From contig VKHL01000030.1 in assembly GCA_015146655.1 (NCBI GenBank), forward strand, positions 1 to 64,000: a stretch of DNA of 64,000 nucleotides. The letters are read 5' to 3'. This stretch comes from Ochromonas danica (Eukaryota; Sar; Chrysophyceae; Chromulinales; Chromulinaceae). The translations under genes and the position numbers were made by a program. This document shows, piece by piece, positions 41,427-53,400 of the stretch (positions within the stretch are counted from its first letter, which is position 1; each line of letters opens with the position of its first letter). The notes below the pieces were generated by a model. It was not told the origin of the DNA. It searched no databases and saw only the letters and a program-made list of their open reading frames with translations.

Positions 41427-42739
41427 TTATATCCGAGGAGGCTGTTGCTGTTGTGCTTTGTCTCTGTCACTACCACTACCACCAGTAGCCCCATTACGAG
41501 CAGAAGGATCGTTCTGTCGAACAAGTCCAAAATATGGCAATTGCATCGCTTCTTCAGCAGAGATTCGCTCTTGATGATCATACCTCAACATCAAATCAAG
41601 GAACTGGATCGCTTCCTCTGAGACCAAATGTTGATTCTCTGGTGTGATAAATCGATGCCAAGGTTTCACACTGAAAGGACCCATAAGACCTTCAAATCCA
41701 GGATCTAGATCAATATCATACTTATCTAGATACTCGAATAGCTCATCTGTTCCTAAGACCTACAAGATAAACAATAAGGGTTACTTACAGAGAGTCAGAC
41801 AGATAGGTTGGACAAGGACTACTAACCTTGGCAATGCGTACTAATTGATCATAGTTATCATGACCATGGAAGAATGGTTCCTTCTTAAAGATCATTCCAG
41901 CAAACATACACCCTAGAGACCACATGTCTAGAGAATAGTCATATTCTTGGAAGTCTACTAATAACTCAGGTCCTTTAAAATATCGTGAAGCTACACGAAC
42001 ATTATATTCTTCTCCAGGATGATAGAATTCAGCTAATCCCCAATCAATTAAACGAAGTTGACGTTTCTCATGATCAATCATGACATTATGTGGTTTAACA
42101 TCACGATGCATGATTCCATTCGAATGACAATAATCTAAAGCTTTTAATAACTCATAGATATAATAACGAATATCATAATCAGTTAATGTAGGATATAATA
42201 GTTTAAAATCCACATTTTGTACATGTTCAAAGATTAAAGCGGGTGTTTTAGTAATAGGATCACGTACACAATCTAATAGAGAGATGATATTAATACCACC
42301 ACATAGATTCTGTAAGATCTTAATTTCACGTTTAATCTTCTTTTTCTTGACAGGTTTTAAGATTTTAATAACACATTTCTGTCGTGTAACTTTATGAATA
42401 CCTTGGAAGACTTCACTGTATTTACCACGTCCTATTTTACAATTGACTTCATAGTCTGTCATGTCACTACAGGAAGAAGACATAACATAGTGTGTTATAA
42501 GGTGGGTGATATGATATGATATGACACTTACCCCCAATCTACTTCAAGTGCTTCATAGTCCCAATAGGAAGGAGGTCGCACGGTATTGACATCTGCATAG
42601 ACTCTACTCTCACAACATACACACACGCACACAACATTCAGTCAGACAGACAATAGACAGTCAGTCAGTCAGTCAGTCAGTCAGTGGCATCGACATATTC
42701 ACACACAGTGATAAGAATAGCCTACCTGGAGATAGACAT
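41427..42739 (-). CDS. CK2A: Casein kinase II catalytic subunit alpha
   Basis: Four exons on the minus strand: 42739..42726 (14 nt), 42606..42532, 42466..41827 and 41759..41427, 353 residues. The tiny first exon encodes MSIS and the next begins [19 protein letters not shown], exactly the CK2-alpha N-terminus that contacts the kinase core, which supports the micro-exon. Kinase motifs follow: [29 protein letters not shown] with the basic substrate cluster, [19 protein letters not shown] (CK2 has DWG in place of DFG) and [15 protein letters not shown]. The C-terminal lobe ends with [13 protein letters not shown] and a Gly/Ser/Gln tail. It is a constitutively active acidophilic Ser/Thr kinase of nucleus and cytosol. 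The first intron (119 nt) contains a CAGT repeat. Confidence 0.92.
42658..42685. repeat. CAGT tetranucleotide repeat in CK2 intron
   Basis: About seven tandem CAGT units lie within the first intron of the CK2-alpha gene, between the 14-nt exon and the second exon. Confidence 0.85.
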
Positions 42740-43120
42740 GGCTGAAGTAACACCAGGGACAGAAGCAGCAGCACCCGAAGAAGAAGCAGTAGCAGCAGCA
42801 GCAGAAGTTGTTGTAATTGTGTGGAAGAAGTCAAGCAGCAGGAATGAACAGATGACGAAAGAAAAGAAAAGAAATTTCAATCTCTCCTCCTTCACTTTCA
42901 AAGTTGTTCTCAAGACTTGTAGACTATCTTAGAAGATAACTTATCCAGCAAGACTCTAGGCACTTCTCAAAGCTCTGCTGATTGTTTTGTTTTGCTCCAC
43001 GACGACAACGACCTGACAAACACGAACCAAACCAACTGTTCTTACGATGCGCGGGAAAGATTCCATGGAATGTCCATGGAATCCACAATGAGTATGAACA
43101 TACGGTTGTTTCTTATACAT
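42740..43120. other. Spacer upstream of CK2-alpha
   Basis: It contains the CK2-alpha 5' flank and the 3' flank of CysRS. A plus-strand frame at 42684..42932 rich in Ala/Glu overlaps the CK2 first exon antisense and is not convincing. CCATGGAATGTCCATGGAAT near 43063 is a short duplicated word. Confidence 0.4.
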
Positions 43121-44922
43121 TTACAATGAGGATGATAAGGGTGAGAGAGAATAACCATCTTTACTATCTTTGACGTCAAACCCTTTCTCTTTGATAAGTT
43201 GTCTAATAGCATCAGCTTCAGCATATCTCTTCTCAGCTTTTAGTCTAGCTCGCTCTTCAGCCATAGCCTTCACTTCCTCCGTCACCACTGCCACTGCCAC
43301 TACCACTGAATTACCATTACCATCACTATTAATGGGGGATCTACAACAAGCACACCCTCCCCCTTGTCCATCCTCCAAGGCAGCAGCAGACAACAACAAC
43401 ATGCTGCTGTCTTGTGTCTGCTGTGAGAAGTACGTGACGGGTATCTCATAGAACAAACCCAACACTTTGTCCATAGAGACCATAGCTTGCTTCAGAGAGA
43501 GTAATAGGTCTTTCTTCCCTTCCTCAGCTTTCTCAGCCATCTTGATGATCTTGAAGAAGGCCGCCATGGCTCGAGGAGTGTTGAGATCGTCTGCCATGGC
43601 TGCTTCGAACTCTCTCATGACTTGCTCTACCTCAGTAGAGGATGACACGGAAGTGGTAGTAGCAGTAGTAGGGACAGGGTCAAGGGATGTGATCAAGTGG
43701 TTCAAACGAGTCATAGCCCGATCAATTCGTCTCAAACTATTTCGAGCAGCTTGAAGACTTTCTTCATTGAAATTCAACGGATTTCGATATTGTGCAGATA
43801 CGATCAGAAAGCGAAAGATACGAGCATCTTCACCTTGTTTAACAATATCCCTACAGTACAATGCAACAAGAGAGAGAGAGTCACACCATAGCATAGTATA
43901 TACAGTATATACAGTACAGTAGTACACTGTGTCATATACTACAGTGGAGCTTACGACATACTGTATGTTGCATGGTGGGGTGGCATACAATATATACTAT
44001 ACAGTATATAGTATATACAGTGCAGTAGTCAAGTATAGCATATACTATAGCAGTAGAGCATACCATATACTGTATATTGCATGATGGGGTAGTATACAGT
44101 ATATGTAGTATGTTGTTGTATACTGTTCATGTAGAAAGGTATTGTCTGCATGTCAGCTGTCTGTCTAACCTCAAGGTCTTGAAGTTCTTCAAACTCTTAG
44201 ACATCTTCTCATTGTTAATGTTGACGAATCCATTATGAATCCAATACCTGCTGAATGGCTGCTGACCTACAGTACAACAGTACAGTATCATTCATGTGTA
44301 ACACGATAAGAGACAAAGCTAAGCACCATGTGCTAGTAGTGGAGAGTGTACCAGTGAATGCCTCAGACTGTGCAATCTCGTTAGTGTGATGTGGGAAGAC
44401 AAGATCCACGCCTCCACTATGAATGTCAATAGAAGGTCCCAAGAGACTGTAAGCCATGGCACTGCATTCAATATGCCACCCTGTATATCAGCACATCAAC
44501 AAACACAAACCAACACAACACAATACATCAGATATAGTAGCCTGTTACTACTACTTCACCCCATATAGTGCTATGCCCTTACCTGGTCTACCTCGACCTA
44601 ACCGACTCTCCCAATAGACTTCTTGATCTTGTTCGGTGTGTGCTTTCCATAAGGCAAAGTCTCTAGCATCAAGTTTGTCTGCCTCGCCTCGCTTTTCATT
44701 AGGACCAGAGCCACCCGCTCCATCGACCATTTCTTGAGTTTTGTCTGCTGTGAGATGAGCCAGCTTGCCATAGTCTTCACTTGCACTCACTTTGAAATAG
44801 ACAGAACCACCTTTACGATAGGCAAACTGCTTGTCTAGTAGACTTTCTACCATATTTTCTATCTCAGGGACAAACTCTGTTGCTCGTGGATATCGTGTAG
44901 CAGGAATGATATTTAGCACCTG

Positions 44923-44967
<45 letters not shown>

Positions 44968-45330
44968 TCAGCTATCTATGATGACAAGATGTCTCATAAT
45001 AGAGAGAATAATAATAGACTCACTTTCAAATCATCAAAGAAGGCATTGGCATACTTCTCTGTAATGTCTTTCATAGATTTACCTTCTGCTTGCATTCGTA
45101 GGATGATCTTGTCATCAATATCTGTGAGATTACAGATGTGATGGACATCATATCCACAATACAGCAGCCAGCGCTTGATGAGGTCATAAGTGAGGAAAGC
45201 TCGGAAATTGCCAATATGAGCAAAATCATAGACTGTAGGACCACAACTAGACCAACAAACAATAGCATAGCTCATGTTAGTGAGGGAGGTAGCAAAGAGT
45301 GAAGGCGCACACGCATGCACACGCACATAG

Positions 45331-45409
<79 letters not shown>

Positions 45410-45419
45410 NNNNNNNNNN

Positions 45420-45500
<81 letters not shown>

Positions 45501-45816
45501 GACAATACACAACGAACCTGTAAAAGGAGACTTTGGGTGGGTGCAAGGGTATGAAAGACTCTTTCTGTCTTGTCATACTATTGTAGAAGACTGTCTGACG
45601 TCTTAGTTCTTCAAGACGATCATCTCCTGGATGACTTTCTATCCTTGACTCATGCATCATCCTCATAAGATTTCTTTGTTGTTTGCAACTGTTTGATGGA
45701 AATGTTTTGGTGTGAAATCTACTTTTGATTGGAAGATGCCAAGCAAGATGAAAAGGCAGTATTAGAGCTAGCCATACTAGCAAGAACTTGCATGGCTGGT
45801 CATTGAACACCATCAC
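43121..45816 (-). CDS. Cysteinyl-tRNA synthetase, likely organellar
   Basis: Six exons on the minus strand: 45816..45518, 45246..45024, 44919..44583, 44480..44352, 44266..44170 and 43850..43121, 604 residues. [17 protein letters not shown] holds the HIGH-class motif, WHIECSAM and [20 protein letters not shown] the zinc-ligand region, and [12 protein letters not shown] the KMSKS loop; [13 protein letters not shown] marks the helical domain. The C-terminus has an insertion with CACC and a basic end. The N-terminus is a hydrophobic leader, [15 protein letters not shown], followed by [14 protein letters not shown], a probable bipartite plastid presequence with Trp at the cleavage site; inner Met codons near residue 50 (MRMMHES) could give another form. 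Two introns are expanded by CA/TG repeats, one with an assembly gap. Confidence 0.88.
43851..44169 (-). repeat. Palindrome-rich tandem duplication in CysRS intron
   Basis: This 319-nt intron is packed with TATAC/GTATA words. A segment starting TGTATGTTGCATGGTGGGG at 43962 recurs as TGTATATTGCATGATGGGG at 44071, an imperfect direct repeat of about 109 bp. Self-complementary TATACTGTATATACAGTATA-like runs suggest cruciform or slippage-prone DNA. Confidence 0.7.
44923..44965. repeat. CA dinucleotide microsatellite, CysRS intron
   Basis: About twenty CA units on the plus strand lie at the 3' end of the second CysRS intron, directly beside the acceptor of exon 3. On the sense strand it is a GT tract next to GGCAG. 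Confidence 0.9.
45331..45497. repeat. Long CA microsatellite with assembly gap
   Basis: More than 75 CA units interrupted by ten N at 45410..45419, inside the first CysRS intron (45517..45247). The run of N indicates an unresolved repeat length, so the intron is probably longer in the genome. Confidence 0.95.
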
Positions 45817-46136
45817 TTCTCAATGGTTGCTGTTGTCAGAGATGGCAGACAAGTTGTGATATCTGATATGACATCATACCAAACACAAGAAACAAACCCA
45901 GAGCCAGACAGATTCCAGATTCTGGAGATCTGGAGATACCCCACGCATAACAACAATTAGGAGTGGAGACAGAGTAGGAGTGATTAACAAGGAGTGATCA
46001 TCGCTATGGGATAGCTCCTGTCCTGTAAACCTTGTTTGGCAAGAGAGGATCTTCAACGAAAGAAGAAATAATGTGTTAATTGAAAATTGCTTATGTTAAT
46101 TTGCTACTGTAGTGTAGTGTGCAGTAGTTAGCTAGT
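45817..46136. other. Spacer between CysRS and LCMT1 genes
   Basis: No gene seen. This holds the CysRS promoter and the 3' flank of the LCMT1-like gene. Confidence 0.5.
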
Positions 46137-47180
46137 CTACTTATTAATAAATGTCAAATCCGCACCAACTAGTTCCAAATTATTCGAACCTTTTGAAGCA
46201 ATAGTTAAACTATAATGTTCCATGATCATATTCCATTCCTCTACTTCATCCAACATCTCGAGTTCTTTCAATCTCGCCTTTTCCTCCGCTGTTGTCGCTT
46301 TGTTGTAAAACTCTTTCATAGTGCAGCTATGAGCAACATCCCATCCATGGTGAATGAACTTCTCTTTCTCTGCCTCTAAAGTAGGATAGTCTAACATGCC
46401 TGGGATATGAAATCCAGCACCTTGTAGGTTACGAACCATCATTTGACCATATCGATCATTTGGGGTGATCATATCATAAGACACCCAGAGTGCTTCCTTC
46501 TCCAAATAACTTGCCAATGAAGCACACAATTGGCTGACCACTTCCTTGTCCAAGTAGACCAAAACACACTCTGTGTGGATGAAAGTAGGCACTGACTTGT
46601 CAAATCCCACTGACTCTAGTAATGTCATTAGCTGAGGAGCATGGCGGAGGTCAGAGCCGATAAGAGTGAAGTCACCATGTTGATGGACATTAGGAGGTAG
46701 AAAGGTCAGACGACTGCTAGGGTTGGAATCAGCAGCAGAGCGTTGAAAGAGAGGAGCAAGGTGAGGATCATTCCGATAGAATTCCGCTTTGTTTCTCATA
46801 AGGTCAGGGAAGTCAACTTCAAACACTTTACAGGGACTACTACCACTACTGCTATTGTTGCTGCTGCTTGCGTGGTCATAGGCTGTGAGCGGGCACGTGT
46901 CATAGCCAACCCCGAGGAAGAGGAACTGACGTGGACGATCATTGGTACTCTCTAAGAACTTCTCCAATGACAATCGATTTGATACCACACGAGCATAATA
47001 TCCTCGATTAATAATAGGAGATTTCCTTTGTGGTGTAGTGGGCATGATGGTTTTCTTAGCAAGTAGTTGTTGATAGATGAGTTCAGCAAAGGGGTCATCA
47101 TAATACTTCTTCTGATGTGCTTGATATTTACAGAGAAAGCTATCTACAGCAGTCCAACGAGTTCGTTCATCCGCTGTCAT
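46137..47180 (-). CDS. LCMT1: Leucine carboxyl methyltransferase 1 (LCMT1)
   Basis: 347 residues from the Met at 47180; the frame is open for 40 codons more, but those do not resemble the family and a TAG acceptor-like site lies just before MTADERTRW. Family motifs: DSFLCKYQA, RGYYARV, FLFLGVGYDTCPL (SAM-binding loop), FEVDFPDLMRNK, FIHTECVLVYLD and YDMITPNDRYGQMMVRNLQ. The enzyme methylates the C-terminal Leu of the PP2A catalytic subunit and so steers PP2A holoenzyme assembly in the cytosol. A short Ser/Asn-rich loop after the SAM motif is specific to this protein. Divergent from the gene at 47413. Confidence 0.88.
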   Translation of the reverse strand: MTADERTRWTAVDSFLCKYQAHQKKYYDDPFAELIYQQLLAKKTIMPTTPQRKSPIINRGYYARVVSNRLSLEKFLESTNDRPRQFLFLGVGYDTCPLTAYDHASSSNNSSSGSSPCKVFEVDFPDLMRNKAEFYRNDPHLAPLFQRSAADSNPSSRLTFLPPNVHQHGDFTLIGSDLRHAPQLMTLLESVGFDKSVPTFIHTECVLVYLDKEVVSQLCASLASYLEKEALWVSYDMITPNDRYGQMMVRNLQGAGFHIPGMLDYPTLEAEKEKFIHHGWDVAHSCTMKEFYNKATTAEEKARLKELEMLDEVEEWNMIMEHYSLTIASKGSNNLELVGADLTFINK

Positions 47181-47412
47181 ATCTAGAGTATATTGAAATA
47201 GTAGAAGAAGATCTGTTGAAAAGATATTGAAAACAGAAAACTTCTGAACTGATACTGTAGCGGGATGATTGAAGAAAGTTCTGCTTCTTCGGCGTGGCAA
47301 TATTATTGCTATGCGTGGTATTTCCTTAACTTAACACCGTTTAACATCCCTCTGCTGCTGTTTTGTTGTCTGTTATTTATCAAACAGTCAATTTTGATCA
47401 GTTGAGAAGAAA

Positions 47413-47883
47413 ATGGAAGGTGATTTTGATTTAGAAGATGATGAAGAGGATGAATTTGTACCTCTTCAAGTCATGCCAACCATGAGGTTAAATGATATTT
47501 ATGCTAAATTTGATCGTTCTACTTCCTCTGTGGTCAACCTCGATGCTCTTATTCCTCCTTTAGAGGCAGGCGAAGAAGTCCTGCAGTCACTCTTCTACAA
47601 AATGCCTCGATCCACTAGAACCTTGTCCTTACGCTTCAACAATCTCAGTCCCTTCTCAGTGGAGCTCTTGATCGACTGGGTCTCCCAGAACGACTACCTC
47701 GAGACTTTGTATGTCATGGGCTGCGGTATCGATGACAAGAATCGACTGAAGCTGGAAGATGCCTGGAAGAAGAATTACACTGGACATCGTACAGATAACT
47801 TGGGCTACACGTTCTATCGAGTGGACTTCTCGAAGGTCCCTGTGGAGGAGGACAACAACAAGAAGAACAACAACAAGAAGTGA
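47413..47883 (+). CDS. Small LRR-like protein, unknown
   Basis: 156 residues, single exon. An acidic N-terminus (EGDFDLEDDEEDEF) precedes an LRR-like core: TRTLSLRFNNLSPFSVELLIDWV and YLETLYVMGCGIDDKNRLKLEDAW look like two ribonuclease-inhibitor-type repeats, capped by GHRTDNLGYTFYRV. The C-terminus is Asn/Lys-rich. Probably a protein-binding adaptor; no specific family recognised. It shares a short promoter region with LCMT1. Confidence 0.65.
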   Translation: MEGDFDLEDDEEDEFVPLQVMPTMRLNDIYAKFDRSTSSVVNLDALIPPLEAGEEVLQSLFYKMPRSTRTLSLRFNNLSPFSVELLIDWVSQNDYLETLYVMGCGIDDKNRLKLEDAWKKNYTGHRTDNLGYTFYRVDFSKVPVEEDNNKKNNNKK

Positions 47884-48039
47884 TGCGATCCATTGGATAG
47901 GATCCCTAACCTCTGGCCACTATCCCCTCAGAAGAACACTACAACAAGATACTCCTCCTTTTAATTACAAACAAAGTTTACGGCGGCAGTCACCACATCG
48001 GCTGGCAGGATGATGACAACTGCCTATCTCTCAAGTGCT

Positions 48040-49044
48040 CTATTTCCCTCCAGGCAGAAGAGCTTTGAAGATGGCGGAATCAATGGTATCGCTTCCAGAC
48101 ATCATGCCAGCTGCGATCATATCCCGATTGTCCACCACAGTGTAGACCTGGCCAGTGCGCAGGCTTTGAACAATAATATAGACATATTGATCAGAGGGGA
48201 GCTTGCTAGATGACTAATGTAGATCAATAAAGGGACAAAACAAACGATTGACTTGGTGAGCAGTAGTAATAATAATAGTAATAAGAGAAGAGCATTCTTA
48301 CCTCCGCCCACACTCGAATCTGTGCCTTGTCACCCTTAATATTGAAGCGAACACGTAAACGAGTAGAACCATCCTCAGCTTTATATTTGTAAGAATCAAC
48401 ATGGTTTCTTCTGCCTTCAGTGTTTCGGCCAACATCGCGACCAAATGCTTTGGCATTGTCACCCACCATCTCCACAATCTACGGCATAACATAGCATAGC
48501 ATGACAGACCACAGAGGTTATAGGAAGAACAAGAATAGCATAGAAGAGGAAATGAGACCTACCACATCATTGTAGCGGATATGGTCGAAGACAGCAGAGA
48601 ACAAACCTTGTGGGCTTTGACCCAAAAGTTCGCTGGCAGTATAGACAACACCTGCTACAATCGCGCAAAGCAGAGCAAGTCTTCCGAAAAGACTACCATA
48701 AAAGGCAATCTATTCATCAATAAGAGAAGGAAAGTTAACCAAAGGCAGTGGAGTGGATGTGTTCCGAGTATAGGAAAACGAACCTTATCCTTGGGAGTCT
48801 GAGGCTCATAGTCATCATAGTCGTCAAAGTCTAACTTAACCACCTCTGTACTCTCTTTCTTAGCTTGTTCTTGACTATTGTTACTAGGAGAGGAAGGTTG
48901 TTGTTCTGGGGTGGTAGACATGGAACGAATTGATGTCATCACATTATTAGTCATCTTAGGAGAAATCTTTAATACATTTCTAACTCCAACAGATCGACCT
49001 AACGAAAGAAGAGATAAGGTAGGTTGTCTAAACTTCGAGAACAT
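48040..49044 (-). CDS. TIM21: Mitochondrial import subunit TIM21
   Basis: Four exons on the minus strand: 49044..48784, 48709..48563, 48478..48302 and 48201..48040, 248 residues. The N-terminus (MFSKFRQPTLSLLSLGRSVG) is a Ser/Arg-rich amphipathic mitochondrial presequence. A membrane helix (LALLCAIVAGVVYTASELL) is followed by the TIM21 domain: GDNAKAFGRDVGRNTEGRRN, then TRLRVRFNIKGDKAQIRVWAE. TIM21 joins the TOM complex to TIM23 and to respiratory chain assembly in the inner membrane. The last acceptor is uncertain: the in-frame choice is the AAG at 48202, giving LPSDQYVYIIVQS; the TAG just before it would shift the frame. Confidence 0.8.
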
Positions 49045-50443
49045 TTCTAGATTCCTATAGAAAAGAGCAGAGATGATGAGGAATCAATCAATCAATCGAG
49101 GGTGTTGATTGACGCTGGCCATGCAAAGCGGTGCTTCTGCCATACAAAAAGTATTACCACCCCGCGCAAACGCCAAATTGCTAAAGTTGGCTCGTTCTTA
49201 GATTGCTAGTCTAGAGTGCTAAAGTTCCAAGACTGATGTAGTCTAAAGTTCGTAAGTTAATAACGGAAATGTTTGGAGCGCCTGCAACAGAGAGCAAACC
49301 AACCCAATCCGCCTTTACGTTTGGGTCCTCTGATTGTAAGTGATTGGATAACAGATAACAGACACAGAAGAGAGCGTAACATATCTTGTAGATGTGTTTA
49401 TGTCTTTTAAAGCAGTGTATCGAAAGGAGGGATTTAAAGCGTTTAGATGGTTTTTTAATTAACTGTTAGATAGTCCTAGAGGGGAAATACTAGAGAGTCG
49501 TTGAATTAGTGGATGCATGCTGCTCGACTGCCTTGCAGAGGAAAGATAGTGTTTCTGGACGTGGGCATCGGTCGATGATTAGCACTCAAGCGTAATGGTC
49601 GAAATTACCGCTGATGAGGCGCTCTAGCTCGGGGAGGGAGGAAAGAAGATAAGGGGAAGTTGTTTCTCTTCTCTCCTCTCGACATTATGAAAGTTGGTGG
49701 GATCGGGGAGCTGCTGGCCAATGTCCAGGTATACTTAGGAACTGGGAACGACAGTTGGTAGGTTTCCTCGATCTGAGCTTCAAAAGCCTTCCGAGATGGG
49801 CAGGCCGCGCAACAGACTACATTCCTACATCCCTAATGGACACTTTTTGACCCGTCACCTCACAATTCAGTTTTTTTCCTGGGACAACCCCAATATCACG
49901 GATCATCTTGATAACTTCTTGCCTTCATGGGAGTAAGGCTCTTCAAGAACAGACAGACCTCTTGCTCAAGGTCTTTTGTTTTGGGGCCAGAGGTGAGGAG
50001 AAGGAGAAGCAGCGGGTGACAACTTCGCTTCACTTCAACTGAGCAGGAGTTGGAGTCACCACCACGCACACGCACGACCATCACACAGTGCATCATACAG
50101 CAGAACATACAGCAGATCATACAGCAGACAATCCCCCGTTCTCATTAACCGGAAGTGAACCCTGCAGTGTGACTCCAAGCCACCAGCACAACACTGAGAA
50201 GAGCTGAAAGTCAACAGCAGCACAACAAAACAAGAACAACCACGAGTCAGTCAGTCCACAGATTGATTTTGATAGCTTGACAATTCTTCTCTACGATTGT
50301 CATTAATATCACTTGAGAAGGAGAAAGAAAGAGTGAGAATAAGAGAGAGCATAGCAAGGTAAATGATACTATAGAATGTTGTCCAGTTGAACTTGCCTGA
50401 TTGTGTTATTCTTCTGTATGGGTCAGTGCTCTGATTCGTTACC
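49045..50443. other. 1.4-kb gene-poor stretch
   Basis: No confident gene or RNA. It includes a short FG-nucleoporin-like frame at 49269 (listed separately) and GC-richer DNA around 49560..49860 without codon pattern. The right end is the promoter of the GH81 gene; a long antisense frame at 50251..50691 overlaps that gene's start and is rejected. Confidence 0.4.
49269..49451 (+). CDS. Candidate FG-nucleoporin-like fragment
   Basis: ATG at 49269 opens MFGAPATESKPTQSAFTFGS, like the N-terminus of FG-repeat nucleoporins, and reaches a good GTAAGTG donor at 49336. The next TAG acceptor (about 49399) would join to about 23 more codons ending near 49460, without FG repeats. It may be the first exon of a lost gene, a very small gene or chance. 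Confidence 0.2.
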
Positions 50444-53400
50444 ATGTCTACCTCATCTATTCCTGTTGTTATCAATCCTGATAATCTCAAGGAAAGCAGT
50501 CCTTTGCTCCCCAAACCAGCAGAACCTTCCTCTACAACACTAACGCCAGCAGAACATGTCCTTTCCAAGACCACTTGGAAGAATGGAATCATGATTTTTA
50601 TTGGCTCCGTGATGGTGTTGACTATCTTAACCGTGGTCATCTCGTCTTCCACCAGCACGTCTTCTCGTCTAGGCGCTGCCTGGTCCTCCAAGGCATTGCC
50701 TTTCTCCCGTGTCGACCCCGCGGATATTGGTATTCAATATGTGGAACGTCCTGATATTTCCAAACCAGGAGCAGCTTTTGCTGAGTTAATGAACCATAGT
50801 GTTCCCATTCCTTTGCCTACTAACAGTTGGTATGAGAACTTTCTCATCGCCGCGGATGCCACTGTGCCAGAGACCAATGTTTTCCAAGTACCTTATATCC
50901 TGGATACTTCAGGATATCTTGTGGGGATAAGAACGCATCCTTGCCATGTCCAGGCTAATTCACGAGCTGTCATGGTCAGTCACATTCCCTATTCATGCTA
51001 CTCTCAATACTGTTGTTCTAATTGCTCATTCATTGGTCGTAGATGACATACGAATATGCCAACGGTGTTAGCTTAGGAGCGCTGGAGACCTTGTCTCCCC
51101 AGCACTTTGTTCATTCTCAGGGTTTGCCTGCCATCAGCAAGTTAGCCATTGAATTGGAATGGGTCTCTCCAGATGGATATAATAGCATGCGTGCTCCAGT
51201 TGTTCGTGGCTCACCTTATACAAGCATGCTCTACTTCAATGCCACTCCTCGCTTGTACGTGGAGAGGTTTCTTCGCGAACCAATCATAGTTGACCAAGGA
51301 GTTGGTGGTAGAACCCTGCAATGTGGAAATGGCAAGAACAATGAATTCACCGCTGAGCCTGTCCTGGTGAATCGTGAGTTAAAGCTCTCTTTTGATACCT
51401 CGGATATGACTTGGCTCATCTTTGTCTCCGAGCCCATGGAGTTTGTCTGTTCCGAGTACAATTCATATCACGACGAGATGTCTTTGAATCTTGCTCCTGG
51501 TGTGGTGTCAAATCTTCGATCTTTCTTTGAGCTGAAAGTTGTTCGTCCTGTGGAGAAAGCAATGGTTCGTCTTGCCATGTCAAACAATTGCACAACTGGA
51601 CAAAACCCACAGTGTTAGTTGCCCGATCACTTCTCTTTATCTCATCATCCGTCAGATCTCTAATTGATCCGCTGTTGTTGTGGTTATTAGATTGTGATCA
51701 TCCAGCAACCCCTCGTGACCAAACCGAGTATGAGAATCTTCTTCGCGATCATGCAGAAGCCTATCCTACTGGTAATCCCTCCTTCACCTGTACCAAATGA
51801 CATGCTGGGTGATTCAGTGATAAATTGATGTTGTTTTGTTATAGCCACTGCGGATATCCAGTTTACCTTTCCCACCGTTGCTGAGGAGGAAGAAGAGTTG
51901 CGAATGACCTTTAATTGGAATGCCAATCTTATGTCAAATATCGGGAAAGGTCAAGAACCCAGCATGGTCGCGTCTGACCTCGCCTCTACCCCTGCGCCTC
52001 CCTCCGTTGAGTTGCTCATGTTTGCCTTACCTCATCATCAAGAACGCATGAGGCGTACTGAACTCTCATCGAACATGGTTCAGTCAGCAGGATGTATGCC
52101 AACCATTCATGGTGTGGCCTGTCCGGTAAGAGGAAGTGTATTGTTTACACTACGGTACTAAATGCTCACGTGACTGACTGATGATTGATAACATTAGGCA
52201 ATTGGTAACTCTTGGTCACTTGTGGAACATTTGCATCGCACAAGTTTCCATGCTGCATTATCACCTCGTGCTGAGATCTTTCCCGACTTATTGGCAGCTG
52301 CCAAGAAAGATCTCTTATTTCGTCTTCCTCCTAACTACGTGCGTGGTGCTGGTGATACTTACTTTTCTGGTAAATTACTCGCTCGCATGGCACGTGTTAT
52401 TATCATTTCCGATGAATTGGGCTTGTCCAAGACAAAAGATTTTGATGATGCTTTAACTCATTTACGATCAGGTGTTGAAATCTGGTTGAATGGAAGTGCG
52501 GAATCCGTATTCCTTTATGATCGTGCATGGGGTGGATTAGTAATGTGTGGCTGTGATTATCATTGGTTTCCAGATGAGAAGATTGGTAGATGTATTAATC
52601 AATATCCTGATTGCCCAGCCTTATCAGATATGGGACAGAATTATGGTGCAGGCTTTTATAATGATCATCATTATCATTATGGATATCATATCTTTGCTGC
52701 TGCAGTTGTCGCTAAGTTTGATCCTCTGTGGGGCAAGAAATTCCATCAACACGTTCTCTTACTTGTTCGTGACATTGCTAACCCTTCTGATGAAGATATG
52801 TTTTTCCCTACTTGGAGACATAAAGATTGGTATCTTGGATTCTCTTGGGCAAGTGGAATTGTAACACATTTAGGTCGTCCTTATCCTAATGGACGAAATC
52901 AAGAAAGTGTGTCCGAGGCTATTGCAGCATATGAAGCGGTTGCTCTCTATGGTGAAGTCATGCAAAGTGTCTACTTTGGTTCAGATAACGATGCTGATCG
53001 TGCACTGTATGATGCTGCTTTCCGAATGAGAGAAATGGGTCGTTTATTGACCGCCACAGAGATACGATCTGCTAAAACTTATTGGCATGTCCAATCCCCT
53101 AATAATCCTGACGTTGCACGTATCTATCCAGGTAATGTTCCTTTTTCTCTGTTTGTTTTATTCTAAAGAACCTTGTTCGCTCACTGTTTGTTATTGATGA
53201 TGATGATGATGATGATGATACACCAGATATCTATGAACCCAAGGTAGTTGGAATGATTTGGTCAATGCTTGCTCAAGAGCAGACATGGTTCGGAAACGAA
53301 CCTTGGAAAAGCTATGGAATTCAGGTATAATGATGTCTTTCTTCTGTATGATGATGCCTATTATCATCGGTCATGGTTTCTATGTGTTGGAATAGTTGCT

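Noticed and set aside
45277-45512. Val-Cys and Thr-His repeat proteins
   Set aside because: Translations of the CA/TG microsatellite in a CysRS intron, including the N gap.
50251-50691. Antisense frame over the GH81 start
   Set aside because: It overlaps the GH81 first exon, which has a typical type II anchor and conserved downstream domain.
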